Positions 1-8,670 of a stretch of DNA of 47,793 nucleotides are shown here, in pieces. A program made the translations under genes and the position numbers. The notes beneath the pieces were generated by a model. That model made no database searches and was not told where the DNA came from. It saw nothing but the letters and a program-made list of their open reading frames with translations. Source of the stretch: Acidobacteriota bacterium (GTDB lineage Bacteria; Acidobacteriota; Thermoanaerobaculia; Thermoanaerobaculales; Thermoanaerobaculaceae); contig PMLC01000037.1 of assembly GCA_003158745.1 (NCBI GenBank), positions 6,220 to 54,012 of the forward strand. The letters are read 5' to 3'. How positions within the stretch are numbered: the first letter of the stretch is position 1; each line of letters begins with the position of its first letter.

Positions 1-247
1 CATCAAGGCGTTCTCCGAGACGGACTTCACCGAAGACCTCGGGAAGTTCGACGTGCCGACGCTGGTGCTTCACGGCGACGACGACCAGATCGTTCCGATC
101 GCGGCGTCGGCGCTCCGCTCGTCGAAGCTGGTCAGGAATGCGACTCTCAAGATCTACCCGGGTGCACCACACGGACTCGCGTACACGCACAAAGACCAGC
201 TCAACGCCGATCTGCTGGCGTTCCTCGAGAAAGGGATCGTCCCTTGA
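1..247 (+). CDS. Alpha/beta hydrolase, C-terminal end (partial)
   Basis: The frame is open from the window edge and closes with TGA at 245-247, so only the last ~81 residues are seen. They carry the end of an alpha/beta-hydrolase fold: the strand-plus-acid motif [12 protein letters not shown], whose Asp is the expected second member of the triad, and GAPHGL near the end with the catalytic His. The wording is closest to what I know of non-heme chloroperoxidase/esterase-type hydrolases, in which a Ser-Asp-His triad acts on esters or peracids; the nucleophile Ser lies outside the window. The stop overlaps the TTG start of the macA-like gene, so the two may be co-transcribed, though the functions are not obviously linked. 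Substrate unknown. Confidence 0.85.
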   Translation, partial: IKAFSETDFTEDLGKFDVPTLVLHGDDDQIVPIAASALRSSKLVRNATLKIYPGAPHGLAYTHKDQLNADLLAFLEKGIVP

Positions 248-1401
248 GCCTTCCCGCCCTCCTGCGGCGACGAAGCCTGTGGCTGGTCGGCGCGCTCCTC
301 CTCGCCACAGCAGGCGTGTTCGGGTATCGCTGGGCGTTCGGAAAAGCCAAGGTCCTCTATGTCACTGCTCCCGTCGTCCGGGGCGATGTGGAGAGCACGG
401 TCGTGGCGGCAGGCATCGTGCAGCCCATCAAGTACGTCGATGTCGGCGCCCAGACCTCCGGCACTCTCAAGTCGTTGAAGGTCAACCGCGGCGATCTGGT
501 GGCAGAGAAACAGCTGCTCGCCGAAATCGATCCGGTTTTGGCGGATACCGCGCTCACGTCGGCCAACGCAACGCTCGAGAACATGACCGCGCAGCGCGCT
601 CTGAAGCAGGCGCAACTCGTGCTGGCCAAAGCCCAGCGGGATCGCAACGACACGCTCTTTGCGAGAAAGCTGATCTCCGCCAGCGACCGCGACGTCACCC
701 AGGCCAACTACGACGTCGCCGTCGCCGACGCCGCGTCCCTCTCGGCCCAGATGAAGCAGGCGACGGCGGCGGTGGACACCGCCAAGGCCAATGTAGGCTA
801 TACCAACATCACGGCTCCGATGGCCGGCGAAATCGTCTCCATCAGCCTGCTCGAAGGGCAAACGCTGAACGCGAATCAGCAGGCTCCGATCATCCTCCGG
901 ATTGGAGACATCAGCACCGTGACGGTCTGGGCGCAAGTCTCGGAAGCGGACATCGTTCGCGTCAAGCCTGGCCAGGACGTCTATTTCACGATTCTCGGCG
1001 ATTCCCGGCGGTGGAACGGCCAGGTCAGGCAGGTCCTCCCTACCCCGGAGCTCATCAACAACGTGGTCTTCTACGACGTATTGTTCGACATTCCGAATCC
1101 GGACAACGAACTGAGGATTCAGATGACGGCGCAGGTCTTCATCGTGCTGGCGCAGGCGAAAGGCGTCTTGCTGATACCGGTCGCCGCCATTGGCAATGCC
1201 GCCGAAGGCGCGGAAATCAAGGTGCGGGTGCTGAAGGCGAATGGCACCGTGGAACTGCGCCCGATCACGGTTGGCATCAAGAGCGAGATCCTAGCCGAGG
1301 TCACGAAGGGTCTCAAGGAGAAGGAACTGGTCGTCATCGGGGGAATCGCGGCCCAGAGCAATAAGACATCGAGCGCTCTGAGCGCCCGCAAGGGCCCTTG
1401 A
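244..1401 (+). CDS. macA: MacA-like periplasmic adaptor of a tripartite efflux pump (HlyD family)
   Basis: 385 residues. A TTG start at 244 overlaps the previous stop and has AAAGGGA about 8 nt upstream; no better start lies nearby. An N-terminal membrane anchor (about residues 10-30) is followed by a barrel-sandwich/lipoyl half ([33 protein letters not shown]), an alpha-helical hairpin around residues 95-180, the second lipoyl half ([12 protein letters not shown]) and a beta-barrel plus membrane-proximal domain. This order is typical of MacA/RND-type adaptors, which link an inner-membrane ABC transporter to an outer-membrane channel. The stop shares one base with the macB ATG, so the pair is almost certainly translated from one message. 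The likely cargo is macrolides, peptides or glycolipids; this is an inference. No tolC gene is adjacent. Confidence 0.93.
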   Translation: MSLPALLRRRSLWLVGALLLATAGVFGYRWAFGKAKVLYVTAPVVRGDVESTVVAAGIVQPIKYVDVGAQTSGTLKSLKVNRGDLVAEKQLLAEIDPVLADTALTSANATLENMTAQRALKQAQLVLAKAQRDRNDTLFARKLISASDRDVTQANYDVAVADAASLSAQMKQATAAVDTAKANVGYTNITAPMAGEIVSISLLEGQTLNANQQAPIILRIGDISTVTVWAQVSEADIVRVKPGQDVYFTILGDSRRWNGQVRQVLPTPELINNVVFYDVLFDIPNPDNELRIQMTAQVFIVLAQAKGVLLIPVAAIGNAAEGAEIKVRVLKANGTVELRPITVGIKSEILAEVTKGLKEKELVVIGGIAAQSNKTSSALSARKGP

Positions 1402-3344
1402 TGTCGTCGCCACTGCTGGAATTGAAGGCTGTCAGCCGCACCTACACGTCGGGCGGGGAGCCGCTGACCGTGCTCAGAGAAGTGAGTCTGGTGATTCAGA
1501 GCGGCGAGTTCGTTGCCATCATGGGCGCATCCGGCTCGGGCAAGTCCACGCTCATGAACATCATCGGCTGTCTTGACAAGCCCTCAAGCGGCACCTATTC
1601 CATCCGCGGCCTCGAAGTCGCCAATCTCGACGGCGATGCGCTGGCAGCACTCCGACGCGATACCTTTGGCTTCATCTTCCAACGCTACAACCTGATGTCC
1701 GATTTGAGTGCCGTCGAAAACGCGGAAGTCCCTGCCGTGTACTGCGGCATGGCGAAAGCTCAGCGGGCGGCGCACGCCAGCGACTTGTTGCGGGAACTCG
1801 GACTGGGCGACCGGCTGCAGCACCATCCAAATCAGCTCTCGGGCGGCCAGCAGCAGCGCGTGAGCATCGCCCGCGCGCTCATGAACGGCGGGCCGGTCGT
1901 TCTGGCCGATGAACCGACGGGAGCGCTGGACAGCCAGGGCGGCAAGGAAGTCATGGCCATCCTGGTGAAGCTGCACGGGCAAGGGCACACGATTATCGTG
2001 GTGACCCACGACACCGACATCGCGGCGTACGCACACCGACTCGTTCGAATCGCCGATGGGCGCATCACCTCGGACGAGCAGCAGCAGAAAGGCGAGGCAG
2101 ATCATCAGGCGAAGACTGGCGAAACGGCAAGGGACACCAAGCCGGGCGTGGCGGTCCTTGGCGAATCTCTGAAGATGGCATTGCGCTCGCTGGTGCACAA
2201 TCGGCTGCGGACCGCGCTGACAATGCTGGGTATTATCATCGGCGTCGCCTCGGTGGTCGCCCTGATGGCGATCGGCAACGGCGCGAAGCAGGATGTCGTT
2301 GAGCGCATCCAAGCCATGGGCACCGACCTGTTGACGATTATGCGTGGACCGCCCGCCGTTCGCGCCTCGGCCGACGTCGTGACCAGTTTCCTGCCTGAAG
2401 ATCTGCCATCCATCGACGGTGTGCCGGGTGTCGCCATGGCGGTTCCGGAAACCACATTGTCTTCGCTTCTGCGCTTTGGCGACCAGGACCTGACGGTCGC
2501 GGTTGTCGGAACCGGCGAGGACTTTCCGCAGGTGCACGATTGGCCGCCGCAGTCCGGCGTGTTCTTTTCCGCGGAGCACGTGAAACGCTACGCCCAGGTC
2601 GTCGTGCTCGGCCAGACCACAGCGAAGAATCTCTTCCCCAATGACACGAGTCCGCTGGGTCAGTACGTGCTCATTGGCAGCGCGCCTTTCCTGGTCATTG
2701 GCGTACTGAGCAGCAAGGGCCTGACCCCACGGGGAGACGACATGGACAACTCCGCCTGGCTGCCCTACACGACGGCCGGAGCGCGTGTGTTTGGACAACG
2801 GTTCTTCAACGATTTCGTCGTAAGAGTGAAGCCGGATGCGGATATGAGCGTGGTGCAAGCCAATCTCCATACGCTCCTGATGAAGCGCCATCGCAAGGAG
2901 GATTTCAACATCCGGAACATGGCCGATACCATCGCCACGGCCAACGAAACGCAGAACACCCTCACCTATCTGCTGGCGGCGATTGCCGTGATCTCGCTCG
3001 TTGTAGGCGGCATTGGCGTGATGAACATCATGCTTGTTTCGGTCACCGAGCGGACACGCGAAATCGGCATCCGAATGGCGATTGGCGCACGCGGATTCGA
3101 CGTGTTGTTTCAATTTCTAACGGAGGCCGTGATGGTCTGCTTTATCGGCGGCGTAGTGGGCCTGGTTGTCGGCGTTGGCGGCGGTTTAGCTACTTCGGTG
3201 ATTGCAGGTTGGCGCGTGATTTTCACGGTCGCACCCATCGTCATTGCCTTCGCGTGCGCATTTCTGACGGGTATCATATTTGGCTACCTTCCGGCCAGAA
3301 AGGCCGCGCGTCTCGACCCCATCGAGGCGCTGGCTCGAGACTAG
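1401..3344 (+). CDS. macB: MacB-like ABC transporter, fused ATPase and permease
   Basis: 647 residues from the ATG at 1401, the usual MacB length (a TTG at 1398 is the alternative). The N-terminal ATPase domain (1-225) has Walker A GASGSGKST at 42-50, the signature LSGGQQQRV near 147, Walker B VVLADEPTGALD near 165 and an H-loop VVTHD. A short linker leads to the first TM helix near 275, a large periplasmic MacB_PCD domain (about 295-520) and three C-terminal TM helices of the FtsX-like permease, ending in the typical ARKAARLDPIEALARD. MacB dimers act as mechanotransmission pumps that push substrate from the periplasm through MacA and an outer-membrane channel. The gene is intact, and the coding signal stops abruptly after it. 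Confidence 0.96.
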   Translation: MSSPLLELKAVSRTYTSGGEPLTVLREVSLVIQSGEFVAIMGASGSGKSTLMNIIGCLDKPSSGTYSIRGLEVANLDGDALAALRRDTFGFIFQRYNLMSDLSAVENAEVPAVYCGMAKAQRAAHASDLLRELGLGDRLQHHPNQLSGGQQQRVSIARALMNGGPVVLADEPTGALDSQGGKEVMAILVKLHGQGHTIIVVTHDTDIAAYAHRLVRIADGRITSDEQQQKGEADHQAKTGETARDTKPGVAVLGESLKMALRSLVHNRLRTALTMLGIIIGVASVVALMAIGNGAKQDVVERIQAMGTDLLTIMRGPPAVRASADVVTSFLPEDLPSIDGVPGVAMAVPETTLSSLLRFGDQDLTVAVVGTGEDFPQVHDWPPQSGVFFSAEHVKRYAQVVVLGQTTAKNLFPNDTSPLGQYVLIGSAPFLVIGVLSSKGLTPRGDDMDNSAWLPYTTAGARVFGQRFFNDFVVRVKPDADMSVVQANLHTLLMKRHRKEDFNIRNMADTIATANETQNTLTYLLAAIAVISLVVGGIGVMNIMLVSVTERTREIGIRMAIGARGFDVLFQFLTEAVMVCFIGGVVGLVVGVGGGLATSVIAGWRVIFTVAPIVIAFACAFLTGIIFGYLPARKAARLDPIEALARD

Positions 3345-4268
3345 AAGCGCCATGCGTTCTCCTGGACCGACCGGGCGAGAGGATCGGCCACGAAGTTCCC
3401 AGCAAGGTCGACCGGGTGTTCCGCATCGAGCATGGTGAGGCCCGATGCGTCTTTGACGAGAAGGGGAACGTTCTGGCGCATGAAAGCGACGAGATAGGTA
3501 GGGAAGAACTGCCCGGCCGCTTTATCGGCGCCCCTGGCGTGTCTGCACGAGCGCCGGCTTGTCGGCACGTGGCAGGGCCGACGCAACGTTGTCTCGGAAC
3601 GGGGCCTGCCATGATGTGGACGAACATGAGGTGGGCCAGGATAGGGGTGCTGGGAGCGAAGCGGGCGCTGGCGGGCGCTGCCACCATCAGGTAGCCGTGG
3701 CAGGAGTTTGACTAAGCCATAACCGCGATCCTGCGGCCCGAGCAAATGAAGGGGGTACAGCTCGCCACGGACGAAGATGCGAGCACGAGCCCCGGATGCG
3801 GTCGAGGAGCCGCAGCGGGCAGCCGGATCTCCGTGCGGTCGCGCCGTGATCGACAATCCTCGCCATCGCGTGACCATGTCGCCATTACCTCATGCGTGAT
3901 GTCAGGGTCCACCACCGGCTGCCGACCTTGCGGTCGAGGCGGGCGTTCGAACCCGGGTTGCACCGCGTTCGTCGGCAGCACCGGTGAGCCTGTCATTTTG
4001 AAGCTCATCAGACCCTGTCAGAAACCGCAAACCGCGATGAACGGTTTTCGCCGCGCATCCTCGTACCCGCGTGACTCGGTGGATGTCAGGCTTGGTTGCG
4101 GGGGCTCGCAACTTCGGTACATACAGCCTCGATCGAGGCTTGACCATACCTGAGGTCAACCCGTTAGCGCCCCGGAGCACCAAGCGCTCTGCCGATGGTG
4201 GGACGAGCTGCTCCGTCGCATCGACGCGGTGAATCTCCTGGCCTGATCTCGCTGCGGCGAGACGCTAC
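3345..4268. other. Gene-poor interval, no gene supported
   Basis: 924 nt after macB. Several overlapping reading frames exist on both strands, but none shows a start with a ribosome site plus a recognisable fold. The longest minus-strand frame (3341-3877) ends in plausible protein-like text (FFPTYLVAFMRQNVPLL) but is Arg/Pro/His-rich elsewhere, as shadow frames are. The base composition looks less G+C-rich than the flanks. A short hairpin, GTTGCG/CGCAAC, lies at 4095-4112. It may be decayed coding DNA or an old insertion; I cannot identify it. Confidence 0.4.
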
Positions 4269-4361
4269 TCAGTCCCCTCTGCCCCGCCAGTAGTAGGTGC
4301 CACCGCCGCCAAACAGAAGGACCAATACGACGATCACGATGATCAGTGTGGTAGTGCTCAT
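4269..4361 (-). CDS. 30-residue single-TM peptide (DUF3309-like)
   Basis: A very small minus-strand gene with ATG at 4361-4359 and TGA at 4271-4269. The product starts MSTTTLIIVIVVLVLLFGGG and ends GTYYWRGRGD: a single hydrophobic helix, a glycine run and a short aromatic/basic tail. This layout matches the small hydrophobic DUF3309-type peptides widespread in soil proteobacteria; the family match is from memory. A purine-rich site (GGTAGGGAAAG) lies just upstream of the ATG. Support for the gene also comes from its leader: the same ~95-nt block, ending at a start codon, precedes the divergent gene at 4796. The function of such peptides is unknown; membrane association is inferred from hydrophobicity. 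Confidence 0.7.
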   Translation of the reverse strand: MSTTTLIIVIVVLVLLFGGGGTYYWRGRGD

Positions 4362-4470
4362 GATCTTTCCCTACCTTTCGAAATCTCCTCGAGGTTAGTC
4401 CTCCGGAACCCCATCCGAGAAGCGCACTTTCTACCCGGGAGCGAAACCGCGAGCTAGGTAGGAACTACCC
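4362..4470 (-). promoter_or_regulatory. Twin leader element, copy 1 (upstream of the 30-residue peptide)
   Basis: Read on the minus strand, this region contains GTAGTTCCTACCT, then GTAGAAAGTGC about 21 nt further on, then a TGGGG...GGAGGACTA block and a purine-rich ribosome site before the ATG. The same words in the same order and at nearly the same distance (95 versus 94 nt from the first block to the ATG) occur at 4690-4795 on the plus strand. Shared promoter or RNA leader is the simplest reading; no standard -35/-10 pair was identified with confidence. Confidence 0.6.
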
Positions 4471-4688
4471 GATCGGCACTAAATGTCGGGCGCGTGTCCT
4501 TGCCCGAACGATGGTCCGGAGCAATGCATCGGAGGCCTTGTTTGGCCTTGGGTTGCTGGGTTGCTCAAGTTCGCAGAGCCTTTCATGGTCACAGTCGGTG
4601 GGCATCCGTTCCCGGTCCTGTGGGCGATCATCGGCGCCGCCGGACCGCAACCGGCCAAGGGCCGGCGATGGAGGATGGCCACCGGCCG

Positions 4689-4795
4689 CGTAGTTCCTAC
4701 CTGGCTTGCGCCTTCGCTTCTCGGTAGAAAGTGCTCTTCCTGTGGGGGCGGCCGAGGACTAGAGTCGTAAAGTGTTCTGGGAAGGACGGTATGCC
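4689..4795 (+). promoter_or_regulatory. Twin leader element, copy 2 (upstream of the 4796 gene)
   Basis: The plus-strand counterpart of the leader at 4362-4470. The identical 13-mer GTAGTTCCTACCT is at 4690-4702, GTAGAAAGTGC follows about 21 nt later, and GAGGACTA is at 4753-4760. A GGAAGGA site (4780-4786) sits about 9 nt before the ATG at 4796. The two leaders point away from each other and together form an imperfect inverted repeat of about 50 nt or more with about 220 nt between the inner edges. Confidence 0.6.
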
Positions 4796-5437
4796 ATGAA
4801 ACGCAATCGACACGGGCCTACGGTGACCGATGGTCTGATGTTCGGGCACGAAGAAGTCGCCGTCATGGACCTTTTCACCCCGCGCAGCGCGCTTTCGGGA
4901 ACGCCACTCGTTTTCCAATCGGCCAAGCTCCTCGATCACGTACAAGACGCAATAGACTTCGTGATCCCCTGGCAACCGGTCTTTCGGCGACAATGGAAGC
5001 GGTCAGCTTCTCTGCGGGTTCCACATCCGGAACATTTTCATGCGCGCGTTCTACCTCCGGTCCTCGAAGAGAACAACCTTCAAGCTGGGTGCGACAGGGT
5101 CCTCGCGGACGGAACTTGGAACTCCACGCTGCTGCTTCCCAGGGCGGAAGGCAACCGGAGTGGGTGGCAATGGCTCCATCGACTCGTCACCCTATCGGGG
5201 CTGGGCTGGGCGTTCGTTCTCGCGGCGGTCCTTTGGGAGCTTTTCGCCCTCGCATTTTCCAAATGTGCCGGCTGGGGATGGGACAAGGGAGCGTTCTTTT
5301 TCGCTTGGGGTCTTGGGATCCTCGCCTTGGGTTTCTATCTGAGAACGAGTACGAAACGGCCTGCATGCTCCCGGTTCTTCCTCGGCGTCAACGCCATCAT
5401 GCTGACCGTGCTCTCTCTAGTCGTCGCCACGAGATAG
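4796..5437 (+). CDS. Predicted membrane protein of unknown family
   Basis: 213 residues from the ATG at 4796 (MKRNRHGPTVTDG). The start is chosen because it has a GGAAGGA site and lies at the same distance from the shared leader as the ATG of the divergent small peptide. The first ~125 residues are soluble and unrecognised. The last ~85 contain three hydrophobic stretches (LSGLGWAFVLAAVLWELFAL, FFFAWGLGILALGFYL and GVNAIMLTVLSLVV), suggesting a membrane-anchored C-terminus. Codon third positions in the C-terminal half are G/C-rich and look coding. I do not recognise the family; a frameshift joining two frames in the N-terminal half cannot be excluded. The leader sharing suggests the same control as the 30-residue peptide. 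Confidence 0.45.
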   Translation: MKRNRHGPTVTDGLMFGHEEVAVMDLFTPRSALSGTPLVFQSAKLLDHVQDAIDFVIPWQPVFRRQWKRSASLRVPHPEHFHARVLPPVLEENNLQAGCDRVLADGTWNSTLLLPRAEGNRSGWQWLHRLVTLSGLGWAFVLAAVLWELFALAFSKCAGWGWDKGAFFFAWGLGILALGFYLRTSTKRPACSRFFLGVNAIMLTVLSLVVATR

Positions 5438-5514
5438 ACCAATCATTGGACGCGGTGGTGCCTCAGCCGCAGCCCCCTGGGGGGAAACTCTGCCCGGCTC
5501 GCCGGTCGTCTTTG

Positions 5515-6153
5515 CTACAGCAGGTTGTTTTCCTCGGCGTAGTTCACCAACTCGACTCGGCTGACCAATCCGAGCTTGCCCATCAGGTTGGCACGGTGGT
5601 TCTCGACGGTGCGCATCGAGAGGCCGAGCAGGCCGGCGATCTGCCGGTTGGTGTTTCCCTTGGCGAGGAGGCGCAAGACGTCGAGCTCGCGGCGGGTCAG
5701 CACGACCGCCTGCAAGCCGCGCCGGTGCTCCGTCGTGACGGGCTGGTGAAGGAGCGCGCGGGTCATCGCGGGGTGCACGTAGATGTCGCCGTGACTCACC
5801 GCATGGATCGCCTGGATGATCTCGGACTCGTCGGCCCGCTTGATCACGTATCCGGCGCCGCCCGCGCGTAGAGCTTCGTGCAGCAGGCTTTCGTCCTCGT
5901 GCATGGTGAGGAACAGCACGATGAGCTCCGGATGCTTTTCCTTCAGCTGCTTTGCAGTCTTGATGCCGTTCTCGGGGGGCATGGTGATGTCGAGCAGGAC
6001 CATGTCTGGGTGCAGCATCTCGACGAGGCGCAGCGTCTCCATACCATCTTTCGCTTCGTCGACAACCTCGAGATCGGGGTCGGCTCGGAGCAATGCCCGG
6101 AGGCCCGAACGGACGACGGCGTGGTCGTCAGCGATCAGGATGCGGATCGGCAC
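5515..6153 (-). CDS. NarL/FixJ-family response regulator
   Basis: 212 residues. The receiver domain (1-120) has the acidic pair in IADDH, the phosphoacceptor Asp55 in MVLLDITMP, and the Lys in YVIKRADESE. A linker is followed by a LuxR-type helix-turn-helix (about 145-210: LTRRELDVLRLLAKGNTNRQIAGLLGLSMRTVENHRANLMGKLG). It is a DNA-binding transcription factor switched by phosphorylation. Its start lies 26 nt inside the end of the upstream kinase gene, so the two are translationally coupled, and the kinase is the obvious partner. Targets are not evident from the sequence. Confidence 0.96.
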   Translation of the reverse strand: MPIRILIADDHAVVRSGLRALLRADPDLEVVDEAKDGMETLRLVEMLHPDMVLLDITMPPENGIKTAKQLKEKHPELIVLFLTMHEDESLLHEALRAGGAGYVIKRADESEIIQAIHAVSHGDIYVHPAMTRALLHQPVTTEHRRGLQAVVLTRRELDVLRLLAKGNTNRQIAGLLGLSMRTVENHRANLMGKLGLVSRVELVNYAEENNLL

Positions 6154-8281
6154 TTGGCACCTCCACCACGACGGTGGTACCTGCCCCAGGCGCGCTTTCC
6201 AGCGTCAGGGTCCCGCCCAGCGCCTCGGCTCGCTCCCTCAGCCCGAGGAGACCCAAGTGCTCCCCGCGCTGGACCTGGTGCGGTTCGAACCCGACGCCGT
6301 CGTCCTCGACCATCACAAGGACCCGGTCGCCGCGACGCTCCGCCATCACGTCGACCCGGGTCGCTCGGGCGTGGCGCACGACGTTGGTCATCGCCTCCTG
6401 GACCACGCGGTAGAGAGCCGTCTCCACCGCCATCGGGAGACGTTCGCTCGTGAACCCGCGCGCCTTGAAACGGACCGCGAGGCCAAACTTGGACCCGGCC
6501 GACCGCGAGTACTCTCTGAGGGCCGCCTCGAGCCCCAGGGGATCAAGGCTCGGCGGTCGCAGGTCCGCGGCCAGACGGTGCAGGCCGTCGATGACGGCAT
6601 CGGTCCTCTGCATGAGCTCCGCCACCCGTCCGGCAGCATTCCCGCCCTCGTCGATCTCCCTCTCCAGCAGGCGGAGTCCGAAGCGCAGCGACGCCAGGGA
6701 TTGACCCGCCTCGTCGTGAAGCTCTCGGGCAATGTGGCGCCGCTCGCTTTCCTGCGCCTCGACGAGGCGGTGTGAAAGCGACCGCATCCGCACCGCCGAT
6801 GCCTGCATCTGCTCGAAGAGAACCGCGTTCTCGACGGCTACCGAGGCCTGGGACGACATCGCCTCGGCCAGCCTCACGTGATCTTCGTTGAAGTAGCCGG
6901 CCTCGCGCTTGGACAGGGAGAACAACCCGGCCACCTCGCCACGCGCGAACAGCGGGACCCCCATCCAACTCGCCTCGGACGAACCATCCGTTGGGAGGCT
7001 CCAGTCGGGGTGGGCGCGGACGTCGGAAATCAGAACCGCTGTGCCGGTCTTCAGGATACCGTGGACGATCGGGTGGTCGGTCGCCTTGAACTCCGGTCGA
7101 TCCTCGGGCGGGAGGGGAACCACGCGGTTGCCGTCGAAGATGGCCCGGACGGAGACCCGCGACGCCTCCTCGACGAGCATGACGCGGGCACGGTCGAAGG
7201 GGACCAGCCGTCGCAGGCGGTCGAGCAAGGTCGCCAGCACGGTTTCGCGGTTCAGGCTGCGCGTGAGCACCAGGGTCGCCTCGCGTAGGGCGTCGGCGAC
7301 GTGCCGGGCGCGCTGCTCGGCCTCGTACGCGAGCCATCTGTCGGTCACGTCCCGGGCAACGGTCAGCACCGACGGGATGGCGTCCCCCAACCCGGTCTCG
7401 GGAACGAGCCGGCAGTCGAAGTGCCGCGTCCCATCTCGGGCCGGAAAAGCGAACTCGATTCTCTCGGGCCGTCCGGTTGCGAAGACCCTCCGCAGGGCTA
7501 CGTCCCACATCTCGATCAGCTCGGCCGACATCCCCACTTCCTTGTTCGTCTTGCCCACGTAGTCCTGCGATGGGCGGCCGCTTACGCTCTGGATCGAAGG
7601 GCTGACGTAGAGGTGGCGCAGATTCGGGTCAAAGCGCGCGATGACGTCGGGCAGGTTCTCGACCAGCGTCCTGAATTTCTCCTCCGCCTGATGCAGTTGC
7701 GTGGCGCCCTCACGCACCTTCCTCTCGAGGCCATTCCGGTTCTTCTCGAACCCGTTGACGGTGCGGCTATTGAGCATCGCCACGGCAGCCATCTCGGCAA
7801 AGACCTCGACGAGCCGGGAGGCGGTCGCGGAGAAGCCCCCGGGCTTGTTGATCAGGCCGACCAGCCCAGCGACGTCGCCGGCGATGATGATCGGTGCGAC
7901 GAGCACGCTCTCCAGGGCTGCGTGATCGTCAGCAGCCGACGCCTGCGCCGCGCCCTTTGTCAGATCGTTGGCGATGACGACCCGGCCAACCTTGGAGGCG
8001 CGGGCGCAGATGCGGCGAAGCGGGGCGGGCAGGCCGCCAGCGGAGGGGAGGCCGAGGCTGCCGGGATCGAGGCAGATGACCTCGATGCCCTTCCCGCCCG
8101 GTGAGCTCACGGCGACGAAACCGGTGTCCGCGCCAAGGATCGCTTTGCACGCCCCCAAGACCGCTCTCGCCGCGTCGGTGAAGGCGCGGTTCTCGAGCAC
8201 CGCGCGGGCGGCCGCCAGCAGCGCGGCAACTTCGCGGCTGCGGCCGTTCGTCTTTCCTTGCGGTTCCGGCGACTTCGTCAT
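6128..8281 (-). CDS. Soluble GAF-PAS-GAF sensor histidine kinase (HisKA_3 type)
   Basis: 717 residues from the ATG at 8281, which has AGGAAGG just upstream; an upstream in-frame start at 8329 lacks this. No TM helix is present. Order: GAF-like domain (about 20-170), short coiled linker, PAS (about 195-325, FRTLVENLPDVIARFDPN through VLTVARDVTDR), second GAF (about 340-490), HisKA_3 dimerisation helix with phospho-His near residue 522 (RRHIARELHDEAGQ), and a HATPase_c domain (N-box QEAMTNVVRHA, G-box EDDGVGF, GLLGLRERAEALGG). This layout is typical of NarX/DegS-like cytoplasmic kinases that sense small ligands or redox through GAF domains. It forms an operon with the NarL-type regulator, and the genes overlap. 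Confidence 0.95.
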   Translation of the reverse strand: MTKSPEPQGKTNGRSREVAALLAAARAVLENRAFTDAARAVLGACKAILGADTGFVAVSSPGGKGIEVICLDPGSLGLPSAGGLPAPLRRICARASKVGRVVIANDLTKGAAQASAADDHAALESVLVAPIIIAGDVAGLVGLINKPGGFSATASRLVEVFAEMAAVAMLNSRTVNGFEKNRNGLERKVREGATQLHQAEEKFRTLVENLPDVIARFDPNLRHLYVSPSIQSVSGRPSQDYVGKTNKEVGMSAELIEMWDVALRRVFATGRPERIEFAFPARDGTRHFDCRLVPETGLGDAIPSVLTVARDVTDRWLAYEAEQRARHVADALREATLVLTRSLNRETVLATLLDRLRRLVPFDRARVMLVEEASRVSVRAIFDGNRVVPLPPEDRPEFKATDHPIVHGILKTGTAVLISDVRAHPDWSLPTDGSSEASWMGVPLFARGEVAGLFSLSKREAGYFNEDHVRLAEAMSSQASVAVENAVLFEQMQASAVRMRSLSHRLVEAQESERRHIARELHDEAGQSLASLRFGLRLLEREIDEGGNAAGRVAELMQRTDAVIDGLHRLAADLRPPSLDPLGLEAALREYSRSAGSKFGLAVRFKARGFTSERLPMAVETALYRVVQEAMTNVVRHARATRVDVMAERRGDRVLVMVEDDGVGFEPHQVQRGEHLGLLGLRERAEALGGTLTLESAPGAGTTVVVEVPSADPHPDR

Positions 8282-8670
8282 CGGACCTTCCTCGCGCTGC
8301 GACGGACAGCGCGGACACCTCCGAACCATCCCACGGTCGCCTCAGGAGAGTGGAGGAGCGCGGCCCGGAGGCGGATGCTCTGAGACAAACATACCACCAA
8401 CCGACGCGACTGGTGCAGGAGCCGAAGCCAAGCGTGAGCCCCAGCTCCGGCGCCATAGCGGCGGCGGGGTGGCCGGGAGGTTCTTCGATTGCGGGCCCCC
8501 GGTCATCGTGTGGGCGGGCGGCTGGTCTGTTTGGGGATCGGTACGAGCGAAAAGGGTCGGCGCCGTGCCCGGTGTCGCTGAGCAAGGCGCCGGCGGCGCA
8601 AGGTAGTTCAGTTCGGGCTGCGCATGAGGGTTCGACGCTCGCGCGGCGATCCCTGACGCGCAGATCCGGG
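8282..8670. other. Intergenic stretch, no gene seen
   Basis: 389 nt between the kinase start and the end of the Spy-like gene, both on the minus strand. It should hold the promoter of the kinase/regulator pair and the terminator of the sigma-factor operon, but I find neither a convincing -35/-10 pair nor a strong hairpin with a T-run. The reading frames crossing it are antisense shadows. Confidence 0.5.

Noticed and set aside
138-1364. 408-residue frame overlapping the macA-like gene
   Set aside because: Arg-rich shadow of the adaptor gene in another frame.
1584-3113. Long minus-strand reading frame antisense to macB
   Set aside because: High G+C leaves few stops on the opposite strand. The translation is His/Arg/Gln-rich with no fold, while the plus frame is a complete MacB.
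4093-4105. TGGTTGCGGGGGC, as in the 3' end of tRNA-fMet genes
   Set aside because: Only 13 nt match, no T or anticodon arm follows, and the words are explained by a short hairpin GTTGCG/CGCAAC.
4483-4770. 95-residue plus-strand frame between the twin leaders
   Set aside because: Three overlapping frames of similar length exist here, none has a ribosome site, and the frame runs through the conserved leader.
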